The notes beneath the pieces are model-generated. The model had not been told where the DNA came from. It saw nothing but the letters and a program-made list of their open reading frames with translations, and ran no database searches. Below, in pieces: positions 49,759 to 60,417 of a stretch of DNA of 64,000 nucleotides; positions within the stretch are counted from its first letter, which is position 1; the number at the start of each line of letters is the position of its first letter. Made by a program: the position numbers and the translations under genes. The stretch comes from Caulobacteraceae bacterium (lineage in GTDB: Bacteria; Pseudomonadota; Alphaproteobacteria; Caulobacterales; Aquidulcibacteraceae): contig WRPF01000008.1 in the NCBI GenBank assembly GCA_009773335.1, positions 1-64,000 of the forward strand. The letters are read 5' to 3'.

Positions 49759-51154
49759 CTTGGAACACCGCGCGCAGGTGATCGTTCAGCATTCGCCCAT
49801 CCGGGTCCAGCATGTCGCGCACGGCGACAGCATCCTTGAACCGCGGATACAGGGACACGAAATCGGCATGCTTGAGCGAATGGAGTTTACCCCAGTGCGG
49901 TCGCCCGCCGTGCTTGCGCAGGATTGGCTCAACAAGATCGAAGAAAAAGCGGTAGTCGTCCTTGTAGTAGGCGTGGACCGCTATGGAGCCCGAGACGCGC
50001 TCATGAAATGGCGAAAGCCACGCATCGTCCGCGTCGATCACGCGCGCCTCGATCGGAAAGAAGACATCTGACCGATGTTTCTCGATCGCAGCAATCACAT
50101 CGCGCAACGCCGCCATCTGCGTCTCAAGCGGCAGATGATACTCCATTTCGTTGAAACGCACCGGCCGTTCGTTCGACAGGAGCTTCCACCCCTCATCAAC
50201 GGCTTCGTCGGGCGGCGCATCCTTGAACGCCGCTTGCGCAAGGCTGCGGCGTACGCCCGGCAGGAAGCCCGCAACATCGCGCAGCTTCTTCAGTTCCATC
50301 ACCGCATCGACATCGGTGTCCGGCCCGCGGGGCGAGACCGGCTTGTCCGTTTCATCGACGGTGATCAGCGCCGCGAGCCCCGTGAACGGGATCGCGTAGA
50401 ACTCGACGTTGCGGTGTTGCGCAATCAGGCTGGGCCACTCCTCGATGACCTCATCGAGCTGGCGGCCGACAGTGCGTTTCAACACCCGCTTCAACGGCCG
50501 GTTCTGAAGGGTGATTTCGCTGATGACGCCGAACGCGCCGAGATTGACTCGGGCCGCATGGAACACGTCTGCATTCGTCGTGCGATCGCAGGCGAGCACG
50601 TCGCCCCGGGGGGTCGCAATACGAAACGCCGTGACATCGCCATGGATCGCCTTGAAGGCGCGCCCTGTACCGTGCGTGCCGGTTCCCAGAGCGCCGCCGA
50701 GCGACTGCTTGTTGATGTCCGGCAGATTCGGCATTTCCTGGCCGATCGCGGCAAGCGCGGGCCCCAGATCTCCAAGGCGCGTTCCTGCGCGCACCGTCGC
50801 CTGTTGCGTGGCCGCGTCGTGGCTCACCAACCCGCTCATGCGGTCAAGCGTGAGCAACGTGCCGCCGGTCGGCACAAGTGCGGTGAAGGAATGCCCAGCT
50901 CCGACCGGACGGATCGGTCCTGGCGAGGACTTCAGGATGCCAGCGAGCGCTTCTTCGCCATCCGGCGCGGCGCGTTCCTTCGGATAGGCGTTCTGGATCC
51001 CGGACCAGTTGCGCCAGAGCAGTCGCCCCTGGTCGTCCTGCGAGGGCGGCGAGGCGGGCTCCCTGTCACGCCAGACTCGATAGCCTGCCGCGCCGCCCGT
51101 AGCGGCGATGCCGGCGCCTACACCTCCCACGACAACAGCGCGTCTCGAAACCAT
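49751..51154 (-). CDS. FAD-binding sugar-lactone oxidase (D-arabinono-1,4-lactone oxidase family), predicted Tat-exported
   Basis: IRPVGAGHSFTALVPTGGTLLTLDRMSGL (VAO-type FAD domain), LGGALGTGTHGTG, C-terminal GGRPHWGKLHS; N-terminal MVSRRAVVVGGVGAGIAATGGAAGY. Confidence 0.88.
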   Translation of the reverse strand: MVSRRAVVVGGVGAGIAATGGAAGYRVWRDREPASPPSQDDQGRLLWRNWSGIQNAYPKERAAPDGEEALAGILKSSPGPIRPVGAGHSFTALVPTGGTLLTLDRMSGLVSHDAATQQATVRAGTRLGDLGPALAAIGQEMPNLPDINKQSLGGALGTGTHGTGRAFKAIHGDVTAFRIATPRGDVLACDRTTNADVFHAARVNLGAFGVISEITLQNRPLKRVLKRTVGRQLDEVIEEWPSLIAQHRNVEFYAIPFTGLAALITVDETDKPVSPRGPDTDVDAVMELKKLRDVAGFLPGVRRSLAQAAFKDAPPDEAVDEGWKLLSNERPVRFNEMEYHLPLETQMAALRDVIAAIEKHRSDVFFPIEARVIDADDAWLSPFHERVSGSIAVHAYYKDDYRFFFDLVEPILRKHGGRPHWGKLHSLKHADFVSLYPRFKDAVAVRDMLDPDGRMLNDHLRAVFQDG

Positions 51155-51165
51155 GTTGGCTTACC

Positions 51166-51519
51166 TCAGTTCTCGTGATCGGCCATGAAGCGGATCAGCG
51201 CCTCGTAGTCCTGCGGCGTGCAGGAAAAACACTGCCCGCCCGCCGGCATGCCGTTGAGACCGCCCACAGTGCTCGAAAGCAACGCAGGCATGCCCTTCTT
51301 CCAGCGCGGCTCCCACGACGCCCGGTCCCCCGCCAGCGGCGCGCCGGTATCCACCACCGTGTGGCACGTCCGGCAGGATTGGGCATAGAGGTCGGAGAGC
51401 CGCGGACCGGCCGGGACGAGGGTGAGCGCGTACGCCGCAGCTTCGGCCGGCGAGCGCTTTGGCGCAGCCGGAGCGCATGCGGCGAGCATCAGCGCGACCG
51501 CCAGAACAATCCACTTCAT
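51166..51519 (-). CDS. cytochrome c5-like lipoprotein
   Basis: Lipobox-type MKWIVLAVALMLAACAPA, haem motif SCRTCHTV (CxxCH), GMPAGGQCFSCTPQDYEALIRFM distal region as in c5-type cytochromes. Confidence 0.87.
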   Translation of the reverse strand: MKWIVLAVALMLAACAPAAPKRSPAEAAAYALTLVPAGPRLSDLYAQSCRTCHTVVDTGAPLAGDRASWEPRWKKGMPALLSSTVGGLNGMPAGGQCFSCTPQDYEALIRFMADHEN

Positions 51520-51573
51520 TCCGTCCTCCCTCCTGCCAGTGTGCGAAAGGACGGGCGGCTTGGCTAGTCCCGC

Positions 51574-52266
51574 CTAACGAGGGCGCGCGTGCTCCACGAG
51601 GTGGCCGTCCTTCAGCGTCACCACACGGTCCATGTACGAAGCCAGTTCAAGATTGTGGGTCGCGATGAGCGCGCCCACGCCTTCGCGCCGCGCGACATCG
51701 AACAGACTCTGGAAAACCGCGCCCGAGGTCGTCGGGTCAAGGTTGCCGGTCGGTTCGTCTGCGAGAAGCAGCCGCGGGCGGTTTGCCAGCGCACGTGCGA
51801 TCGCCACGCGCTGCTGTTCGCCGCCGGACAGCTGAGCCGGTTGATGATGCAGACGCGCGCCGAGTCCCATGAGGGTCAGAAGCCTCTCAGCCTCCACACG
51901 CGCATCGCGACGCCTGCGTCCCGCAATGAGTTGTGGCAGCGCCACGTTGTCGAGTGCGTCGAATTCCGCGAGCAGATGGTGGAACTGGTAGACAAAACCG
52001 ATATAGCGCCGCCGCAACGCCGTTCGCGCGTCATCGCCGAGCGCCCACGCATCGACGCCGTCGATCAGAACCGTTCCGCCCGTCGGACGTTCGAGCAGGC
52101 CGGCGGCGTGCAACAGCGACGACTTGCCGGATCCTGACGGCCCGACAAGGCCCACCATTTCACCCGGCTGCACGTCGAGATCGACGCCCGACAGGATCAC
52201 GAGTTCGCCATCGCCCGATGCAAAGCGCCGTTCGAGACCACGAATAGAGAGCGCCGGCTCACTCAT
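51574..52266 (-). CDS. lolD: lipoprotein-releasing ABC transporter ATP-binding protein
   Basis: GLVGPSGSGKSSLLHAAGLLERPTGG, QLSGGEQQRVAIARALANRPRLLLADEPTGNLDP. Confidence 0.93.
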   Translation of the reverse strand: MSEPALSIRGLERRFASGDGELVILSGVDLDVQPGEMVGLVGPSGSGKSSLLHAAGLLERPTGGTVLIDGVDAWALGDDARTALRRRYIGFVYQFHHLLAEFDALDNVALPQLIAGRRRRDARVEAERLLTLMGLGARLHHQPAQLSGGEQQRVAIARALANRPRLLLADEPTGNLDPTTSGAVFQSLFDVARREGVGALIATHNLELASYMDRVVTLKDGHLVEHARPR

Positions 52267-53539
52267 AGCGAAGCGCCTCCACGGGATCGAGACGCGAGGC
52301 GCGCCAGGCCGGCGGCAGCGTCGCGAGGAACGACATGAGCAACGCCCAGACGGTCACGATGCCAACTTCCCCCCAGTCGAGTTTCGCGGGCAGGCGCGAA
52401 AGGGAATAGACTTCCGGATTGAAGATCTGTGTGCGCGTCACGAACTCGATCGCGGCCTGGATTGCGCTGATGTTCAGGCACATGAGCGTGCCCAGCACGA
52501 GCCCCGCGATTGTGCCGAGCACGCCGATGGATGCCCCGGACAGGAAGAAGATGCGCAGGATCGCGCCGCGCGTGGCCCCCATCGTGCGCAGGATCGCGAT
52601 GTCGCGCCCCTTGTTCTTCACCAGCATCACGAGACCGGTGATGATGTTCATCGCCGTGATGGCCACCAGGATCATCAGCACGATGCGCATCATGTTTCGC
52701 TCGACGATAAGCGCCGTGACGAGGCTCTGGTGCATGTCCTTCCAGTCGGTGATGATCACGTCGGGCGGGAGGCTGGCGCGCAGGGCCTGCTTCACCGGCA
52801 GCGGATCGGTCGGATCATCGATACGGACTTCCAGCCGGTCCACGCTGTCACCGCGCCCGAAAAAGAGCTGCGCCTGATCGAGCGGCATGAAAACCAGTGT
52901 CGCATCGAACTCGGCGGCGCCGACGGTGAACAGGCCGGCGACGGTGAAGCTCTTGCGTCGCGGCACCATGCCGAACGGCGTCGCGGACCCGTTGGGCGAA
53001 AGAAGCGTGACGGTATCGCCCTCGAAAGCGCCAAGTTGCGCCGCCAGCCGCGACCCGAGAAGCACCTTGGGATCTTCCTGGTCGTCGAACGCGTCGAGTG
53101 AGCTTCCGGGCGCCATCTGCCGGGACACGATGGTCAGCGACTTGAGATCGGTCTCGCGGATACCGCGGACATAAACGCCAGATGCGCCGCCTTCCACGCT
53201 GGCCAGCGCCTGCCCGTCGATCATCGGCGCCACATGATTGACGCCCGGCGTCGCTCTCGTCCGCTCAATCGCCGTATCGACTTCGTTGGGTGATCGCCCC
53301 CGCACGTCGACATAGACATGCCCGCTGACGCCGAGAATGCGCGACAGCAGCGTTTCGCGGAAACCGTTCATGATCGACATGACGACAATGAGCGCGGTCA
53401 CGGCCAGCATGATGCCGGCGAACGAAATGATCGAGATGAGGGCGACCCCCCCCTGCTGGCGTTTCGCGCGCAGATAGCGCGACGCGAGCGATCTCTCGAA
53501 GGCCCCAAAGGGCGGCGCAGACGTCGGTTCGCTCAACAC
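52259..53539 (-). CDS. lolC: lipoprotein-releasing ABC transporter permease (LolC/LolE)
   Basis: FERSLASRYLRAKRQQGGVALISIISFAGIMLAVTALIVVMSIMNGFRETLLSRILGVSGHVYV; C-terminal FtsX-like permease. Confidence 0.93.
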   Translation of the reverse strand: MLSEPTSAPPFGAFERSLASRYLRAKRQQGGVALISIISFAGIMLAVTALIVVMSIMNGFRETLLSRILGVSGHVYVDVRGRSPNEVDTAIERTRATPGVNHVAPMIDGQALASVEGGASGVYVRGIRETDLKSLTIVSRQMAPGSSLDAFDDQEDPKVLLGSRLAAQLGAFEGDTVTLLSPNGSATPFGMVPRRKSFTVAGLFTVGAAEFDATLVFMPLDQAQLFFGRGDSVDRLEVRIDDPTDPLPVKQALRASLPPDVIITDWKDMHQSLVTALIVERNMMRIVLMILVAITAMNIITGLVMLVKNKGRDIAILRTMGATRGAILRIFFLSGASIGVLGTIAGLVLGTLMCLNISAIQAAIEFVTRTQIFNPEVYSLSRLPAKLDWGEVGIVTVWALLMSFLATLPPAWRASRLDPVEALRYE

Positions 53540-53552
53540 GGTTCTCCGGAGA

Positions 53553-53789
53553 TCAACGGCTGTAGTAGACCGCGTTGAGGACCAAAATCAGGCCGATCCA
53601 CAAGACCGTCGCCAGCCCCGCAGCCCACAGCGCCTTCCTGCCCAGGTTCGGGCGTGAGGGAGCGCCGCGCTCGTGCCCGGGGGTCATCTCGCCAGTCTCC
53701 TCGAGATTGCGCACCCCGATCGGCAACATGATGAAGAAGGAGAGCCACCACAGGATGAGCCAGGCGGCGGCGGCGAGAAGCGGATCCAT
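53553..53789 (-). CDS. DUF1467 family membrane protein
   Basis: ILWWLSFFIMLPIGVRNLEETGEMTPGHERGAPSRPNLGRKALWAAGLATVLW. Confidence 0.88.
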   Translation of the reverse strand: MDPLLAAAAWLILWWLSFFIMLPIGVRNLEETGEMTPGHERGAPSRPNLGRKALWAAGLATVLWIGLILVLNAVYYSR

Positions 53790-53792
53790 GGC

Positions 53793-54212
53793 TCAGTGCC
53801 CTTTCGGGGTCTCCATCAACTCGATCAGTACGCCGTTCGAGTTCTTCGGATGCACGAAGATCACCAGCGTTCCGTGCGCGCCGATGCGCGGTTCGCCGAG
53901 AACGGTGGCGCCGCGGGCCGCCATCTCCGCCTTGGCGACGTGAATATCCGCCACCTCGAAACATACATGGTGTTGGCCGCCCTGCGGGTTCTTCTCGAGA
54001 AACTTGATGATGGGCGAGGTTTCACCGAGCGGCTCGATCAGTTCGATCTGACTGTTTGGTACGTTCACGAACGCGACGCGGACTCCCTGTGTCGGCATAT
54101 CCTTCGTTTCGGTGATATCGGCGTCGCTGACGCCGTAGAGGTCGCGATAGGTCGCCTTTGCCGCCTCGATCGAGGGAACTGCAACGCCGACGTGATTGAG
54201 CCGACCGATCAT
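53793..54212 (-). CDS. mce: methylmalonyl-CoA epimerase
   Basis: MIGRLNHVGVAVPSIEAAKATYRDLYG...GVRVAFVNVPNSQIELIEPLGETSPIIKFLEKNPQGGQHHVCFEV. Confidence 0.93.
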   Translation of the reverse strand: MIGRLNHVGVAVPSIEAAKATYRDLYGVSDADITETKDMPTQGVRVAFVNVPNSQIELIEPLGETSPIIKFLEKNPQGGQHHVCFEVADIHVAKAEMAARGATVLGEPRIGAHGTLVIFVHPKNSNGVLIELMETPKGH

Positions 54213-54229
54213 GTGCGCACTCCCTTATC

Positions 54230-55908
54230 TCAGGCTTCCAGAATGATGGCTTCGACAATCGGGCGCTTGCCCCAGGCGCGTTCGGCCGCGCGGCGCACCG
54301 CCTTCATGACCGAATCCTCAGCAATTTCGGTGTCGGCGCGGTCGGCGGCGCTCAGCCGGTTGAACGCGGCCTCAGCGATGCTGGCCATGTCCTCCAGCAT
54401 CGTCTCAAGGTCTTCCTCGTCGGCCGCAGAAAGCCCCCGCACGCGAATATCGGGGCCGGACGTGATCGTGTGCTTCTTGGCTGAGACAACCATCGCGACA
54501 GTGAGAAAGCCTTCCGTTCCGAGGCGTTGGCGGTCTTTGAGCGCCTCGTCGTCGGATTCGATCATCACCACGCCGTCGAGATAGAGCCGCCCCGACGGCA
54601 CCTCATCGATGATCGATGGCCCGTTCGGCGCCAGCAGGATCATCTCGCCATTGCGGCCAGGGATGGCCTGCGGCGTCTGGAGTTCGCGGGCGAGTTTGGC
54701 GTGCTCGATGAGATGGCGCCGCTCACCGTGAACCGGCACCGAGATCTGCGGACGCGCCCACTGGTACATCTGGCGCAATTCATCGCGCGCAGGGTGCCCC
54801 GACACGTGGATCGGCGCCTGCTTGTCGGTAATGACTTCCACGCCGCGTTCGGTGAACCGGTTCCAGAGCGCGTAGATTGCGGTTTCGTTGCCGGGAATGA
54901 CGCGGGAGGAAAACAGGACGCTGTCGCCTTCGCCGAGCTTCACGTTGCGGTGCTCGCCAGAGGCGATGCGCGCGAGCGCCGCGCGCGGTTCGCCCTGACT
55001 GCCGGTACAGAGATACAGCACGTTTTCAGGCGGCAGCTTGGTGGATTCATCCTCGGTGATGAACGGCTGGACATCGGTGAGCAGCCCGACCGACCGCGCC
55101 GCGCCGACGACACGGTGCATCGAACGGCCGACTAGGCACACGGATCGCCCCGCAGATTCCGCCGCCTTGATCACGCTCTCGACGCGCGCGACGTTTGAGG
55201 CGAACGCGGTCACTGCAACCTTGCCGGAAAGGCCGCGAATGACTTCGGCGAGCGTCTCACGCACGCCTTCCTCAGATCCGGCTTCACCTTCCACGAACAC
55301 GTTGGTGGAATCGCACACCATCGCAAGGACGCCGTGATCCCCGAGCGCGCGAACGGAAGCCGAATCCGTGGGCGCTCCAATCTGCGGTTCGTCGTCGAGT
55401 TTCCAGTCGCCAGTGTGCCAGATCATCCCGAGCGGCGTGTTGATCGCCAGGCCGTTCGGCTCCGGGATCGAGTGCGTCAGCGTGATGTAGCGCACATCGA
55501 ACGGCCCGATCTCGATGCGGCCTTCCAGCGGCACCACCGTCACAGGGGCCTTCTTCTCAAGGCCCTTCTCCTTCAGCTTTTCACGCACGAGATAGGCGGT
55601 GAAGGGCGTCGCATAGATCGGCGTCTTGAAGCGCGGCCAGAGGTGCGCGATGGCGCCGATGTGATCCTCGTGCGCATGGGTGAGCACAATGGCGAGCACG
55701 TTCTCGCGTTGCTCGGCGAGGAATGTCGGGTCCGGCAGGATGAGATCGATGCCGGGCGTATCCTGCCCGCCGAACGTCACGCCGATGTCGACGATGATCC
55801 ACTTGCGATTGTCCGGCGGGCCGTAGCCGTAGGCGTTGAGATTCATCCCGATCTCGCCGGAACCGCCGAGCGGAAGGAATACGAGTTCGTCGGTCGCGTG
55901 GGCCGGGT

Positions 55909-55912
<4 letters not shown>
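54230..55912 (-). CDS. rnj: ribonuclease J
   Basis: [36 protein letters not shown] (metallo-beta-lactamase), [32 protein letters not shown]-type beta-CASP features. Confidence 0.94.
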
Positions 55913-56704
<792 letters not shown>

Positions 56705-56724
<20 letters not shown>

Positions 56725-57457
56725 CGAAGAACACTTCTCCGGCCGTGATCAAGCGCGTTCGTCCGTCAGGAAGTTCCAGCTCAAGGGCGCCCTCGCTGCT
56801 GAGACCGCGGATCACGCCGGAAACCTCCTCCTGCCCGACCCGCGCAACGGCGGGCGCCTGCAGACCATGCGCCCGGGCGAGCCAGGCATCGCGCAGCGGC
56901 GCGAAGCCCTCACGTTCGTAGCGCCCAGCCCAGAACCCCAACCGCCGCCGCAGGATCTGCTCGACTGAATCGACCGAGATAGCCTTGCCGTCCGCGAAGG
57001 ACGCGAGCGCGGCGATAGGTTGATCGACGCCGTCTGGAACGGAGGCGATGTTGATGCCGACGCCGACGGCGATCCAGGTGCGGCCGTCGCCGAGTGCGCC
57101 CGATTCCAGCAGGATGCCGGAGACTTTCCGACCGAGAACCATCACGTCGTTCGGCCATTTCACCAATGCAACGGGGCGTCCGATGACGCTGTCGGCCACA
57201 TCCGCAACGGCGAGCGCCGCAGCGAAGCTCAGCAGCGCGATCTCGCCCGGCGGGTGCGCTGATGCGCCGAGATAGGTGATGAAGAGATTGCCCGGCTCGG
57301 ACGTCCATGTGCGGCCGCGACGACCGCGCCCAGCGCTCTGGCGCGTCGCGCGCAGCCAGTACGGACCAGCATCGCCACCGGCTGCGCGGCGCGCGGCTTC
57401 GGCGTTGGTGGAATCGATCTCGTCGAACGTGACTCGCGGTGCGTTGGGATCGATCAC
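56705..57457 (-). CDS. birA: biotin-[acetyl-CoA-carboxylase] ligase
   Basis: [69 protein letters not shown] start at 57457 overlapping the nuoN stop by 4 nt; the longer ORF upstream is antisense-biased extension. Confidence 0.88.
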
Positions 57458-58908
57458 GGGAAACTGCTCGACGCTGCAAACAGCGCCGCTTGCTCGATCC
57501 AGCCGAACCCGACAACGAGCACCGGGAACACGAGCAACGTCGCGAGACCAGCGGTGACCGCAATCGTCGGCCCCGAAGACTGGAACGCCGGCGCCGGCGC
57601 GTTCACCCACATCACCTTGATGATATTGAGATAGTACGCCGCCGAGATCACCGTCGCGAGCGCGGCCACGACCGCCAGCGGCCACAGGCCGCCGTCCACC
57701 GCCGCCTGGAATGTCACCAACTTGCCGAAGAAGCCTGCCAGCGGCGGAATGCCCGCCACCGAGAAGAAGAGCACCGTCAGCAACATCGCGAGCCACGGCT
57801 TGCGCGATGCGAGACCGGCGAGATCATCGATGGTCTCCACGTCCTTGCCATCGCGGCGCATCGCGAGGATCCCTGCAAATGCGCCGATGGTCGTGGGCAG
57901 GTAGATCGTCATGTAGATGAGCGCGGCGCTCATGCCCTTCTCGGTCCCCGCCGCCAGCGCCATGAGCGCAAAGCCCATGTTGTGGATCGAGGAATATGCC
58001 ATCAGGCGTTTGATGTTGGTCTGCGCCAGCGCGATGAAGGCGCCGACAAGCAGCGAGATGCCGGACAGTGCGATGATGACCTGCTGCCATTGAGCTTCAA
58101 GGCCCGCGAACGGCCCGTAGAGCACGCGCGCCAACAGCGCCACGGCGGCAAGCTTGGGCGCGGCGGCGAAGAAGGCCGTGACCGGCGTCGGCGCGCCTTC
58201 ATAGACGTCCGGCGTCCACATGTGGAACGGCGCCGCCGACATCTTGAATGCGAGACCGCAAACCAGGAACACGAGCCCGAAGATCAGTCCCACGCCGCCC
58301 TGGCCGGCCGCGGTGGCGATCTCGTCGAACCGTACCGAGCCCGCGAACCCGTAGATGAGCGAGGAGCCGTAGAGCAGCAGCCCCGACGCCAGCGCGCCGA
58401 GCACGAAATACTTGAGGCCCGCTTCAGAGGAGCGCGCGTCGTCACGCCGGAACGCCGCCAGCACATACGCCGCCAGACTTTGCAGCTCGAGGCCTACGTA
58501 GAGCGTGATGAGATCGTTGGCCGAAACCATCACGAACATGCCGACAGCCGAAAGCGCGATCAGCACAGGGAACTCGAAGCGCCGCTCGTTGCGGCGCGCG
58601 AAATGGTCGGCGCCGAGCAGCAGCGTCGCTGCCGCAGCAAGTGCAATCACCGTCTTCGCGTAAGCGCTGAAACCGTCGATGCTGAGCGCGCCGTTGAAAA
58701 CTGTGTGCGGTTCGGCAGGACGCACCTGCCACGCGAAATATGCAGCGACCACGAGCGCGATCGCGCACAGGCCCGAGAGCAGCCCGCTGGCGCGATCGCC
58801 CATCCAGGCGCCGACGAGCGTCCCGAGCAGGGCGAATCCCGCAAGCAGCAGTTCCGGCCGGATCCAGGCGAGGTCCGCTGTCAGTCGGGCGAGAAGTTCC
58901 GCTTCCAT
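57454..58908 (-). CDS. nuoN: NADH-quinone oxidoreductase subunit N
   Basis: Antiporter-like membrane subunit; ILGALASGLLLYGSSLIYGFAGS, KMSAAPFHMWTPDVYEGAPTPVTAF, IPPLAGFFGKLVTF. Confidence 0.95.
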   Translation of the reverse strand: MEAELLARLTADLAWIRPELLLAGFALLGTLVGAWMGDRASGLLSGLCAIALVVAAYFAWQVRPAEPHTVFNGALSIDGFSAYAKTVIALAAAATLLLGADHFARRNERRFEFPVLIALSAVGMFVMVSANDLITLYVGLELQSLAAYVLAAFRRDDARSSEAGLKYFVLGALASGLLLYGSSLIYGFAGSVRFDEIATAAGQGGVGLIFGLVFLVCGLAFKMSAAPFHMWTPDVYEGAPTPVTAFFAAAPKLAAVALLARVLYGPFAGLEAQWQQVIIALSGISLLVGAFIALAQTNIKRLMAYSSIHNMGFALMALAAGTEKGMSAALIYMTIYLPTTIGAFAGILAMRRDGKDVETIDDLAGLASRKPWLAMLLTVLFFSVAGIPPLAGFFGKLVTFQAAVDGGLWPLAVVAALATVISAAYYLNIIKVMWVNAPAPAFQSSGPTIAVTAGLATLLVFPVLVVGFGWIEQAALFAASSSFP

Positions 58909-58914
58909 GGTGCC

Positions 58915-60417
58915 TCAGCGCGCAGCGAAGACGTCATAGCCGGCGAGGATCGCCTGCGTGGACGCTTTGGTGAAATCGAGGGCGATCATCGGCGCAAAGC
59001 CGAGCACGAGTGTGGCGACCACAAGCGGTACGAAGATCACCCACTCGCGCGCGTTAAGATCGGCGATGGACGCGAGCGCCGGATTTTCGAGCTTCCCGAA
59101 CGCAACCTTGCGGTAGAGCGTCAGCGCGTAGACTGCCGACAGGATTACCCCTGTCGCCGCGCCTGCCGTGACCCACGCATTGACCGGGAACGTGCCAGTC
59201 ATGGTGAGGATTTCTCCTATGAACCCGCTGGTGCCCGGCAGCCCCACGTTCCCCATCGTGAAGAGCAGGAAGATCGCCGCGTAAACCGGCATGCGGTGCA
59301 CAAGACCGCCATAGGCCGCGATCTCGCGGGTGTGCATGCGGTCGTAAATGACGCCCACAACGAGGAAGAGCGCGCTGGCGATGACGCCGTGGGAGAGCAT
59401 CTGGAAGATCGCGCCCTGCACGCCCTGCTCGGTGCCCGCGAAGATGCCCATGGTGACGAAGCCCATGTGCGCGACGGACGAGTAGGCGATCAGCTTCTTG
59501 ATGTCGGTCTGCCGGAAGGCCACCAGCGAGGCGTAGATGATGGCGATCACCGACATGACGAACACGAGCGGCGTGAAGTAGGCGCTGGCATCCGGGAACA
59601 TCGGCAAGGAGAACCGCAGGAAGCCGTAGCCGCCCATCTTCAGCAACACGCCGGCGAGGATCACCGAGCCCGCGGTGGGCGCCTCTACGTGCGCATCCGG
59701 CAGCCAGGTGTGGACCGGCCACATCGGCATCTTCACCGCGAACGACGAGAAGAACGCGAGCCACAGCCATATCTGCAGGTTCTTAGAGAAGCCCCCCTGC
59801 TGGGCGAACGCCGTGATCTCCGGAATGCTCGTCGTCTTGGCCATGATGGCCATGAGGATGAGCGCCACGAGCATCAGAACCGAGCCGATCAGCGTGTAGA
59901 GGAAGAACTTGAACGCCGCATAGACGCGGTTCTTGCCGCCCCAGACCCCAATGAGAATGAACATCGGAATGAGGCCGCCTTCAAAGAAGACATAGAACAG
60001 CACGATGTCCATCGCCGCGAAGACGCCTTGCATGAGCGTCTGGAGCGCGAGGAAGAGCATCATGTAGGCCGACACCTGCTTCTCGATGGACCAGCTCGCG
60101 AGAATGCAGAGCGGCATCAGGAAGTTGGTGAGGAGCAGAAGCGCCATGGACATCTGGTCCACGCCCATGTGGTATTCCAGTCCCGCGCCCCATGGGACGC
60201 GTTCGACAAGCTGGAAGCCGGGCTGATGCGCATCGAACTGAGATAGCGCCACGAGATTGAGCGCCAGCGTCGCCAGCGTGACGATGAACGCGATCCATTT
60301 CACGCCGGTGTCGTGGCCGGCATGTTGCCCGGAACTCGACCAGCGCGCGGCGAGAATGAGAAGCGCCCCTGCCGCCGGCAGGAACGTCATCAGCGAAAGG
60401 ATGGGCCAACCGCTCAC
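58915..60417 (-). CDS. nuoM: NADH-quinone oxidoreductase subunit M
   Basis: [73 protein letters not shown]. Confidence 0.96.
   Translation of the reverse strand: MSGWPILSLMTFLPAAGALLILAARWSSSGQHAGHDTGVKWIAFIVTLATLALNLVALSQFDAHQPGFQLVERVPWGAGLEYHMGVDQMSMALLLLTNFLMPLCILASWSIEKQVSAYMMLFLALQTLMQGVFAAMDIVLFYVFFEGGLIPMFILIGVWGGKNRVYAAFKFFLYTLIGSVLMLVALILMAIMAKTTSIPEITAFAQQGGFSKNLQIWLWLAFFSSFAVKMPMWPVHTWLPDAHVEAPTAGSVILAGVLLKMGGYGFLRFSLPMFPDASAYFTPLVFVMSVIAIIYASLVAFRQTDIKKLIAYSSVAHMGFVTMGIFAGTEQGVQGAIFQMLSHGVIASALFLVVGVIYDRMHTREIAAYGGLVHRMPVYAAIFLLFTMGNVGLPGTSGFIGEILTMTGTFPVNAWVTAGAATGVILSAVYALTLYRKVAFGKLENPALASIADLNAREWVIFVPLVVATLVLGFAPMIALDFTKASTQAILAGYDVFAAR

Noticed and set aside
57439-60246. 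935-aa ORF on the + strand
   Set aside because: Entirely antisense to nuoN and nuoM; Arg/His/Glu-rich low-complexity translation typical of the opposite strand of GC-rich genes.
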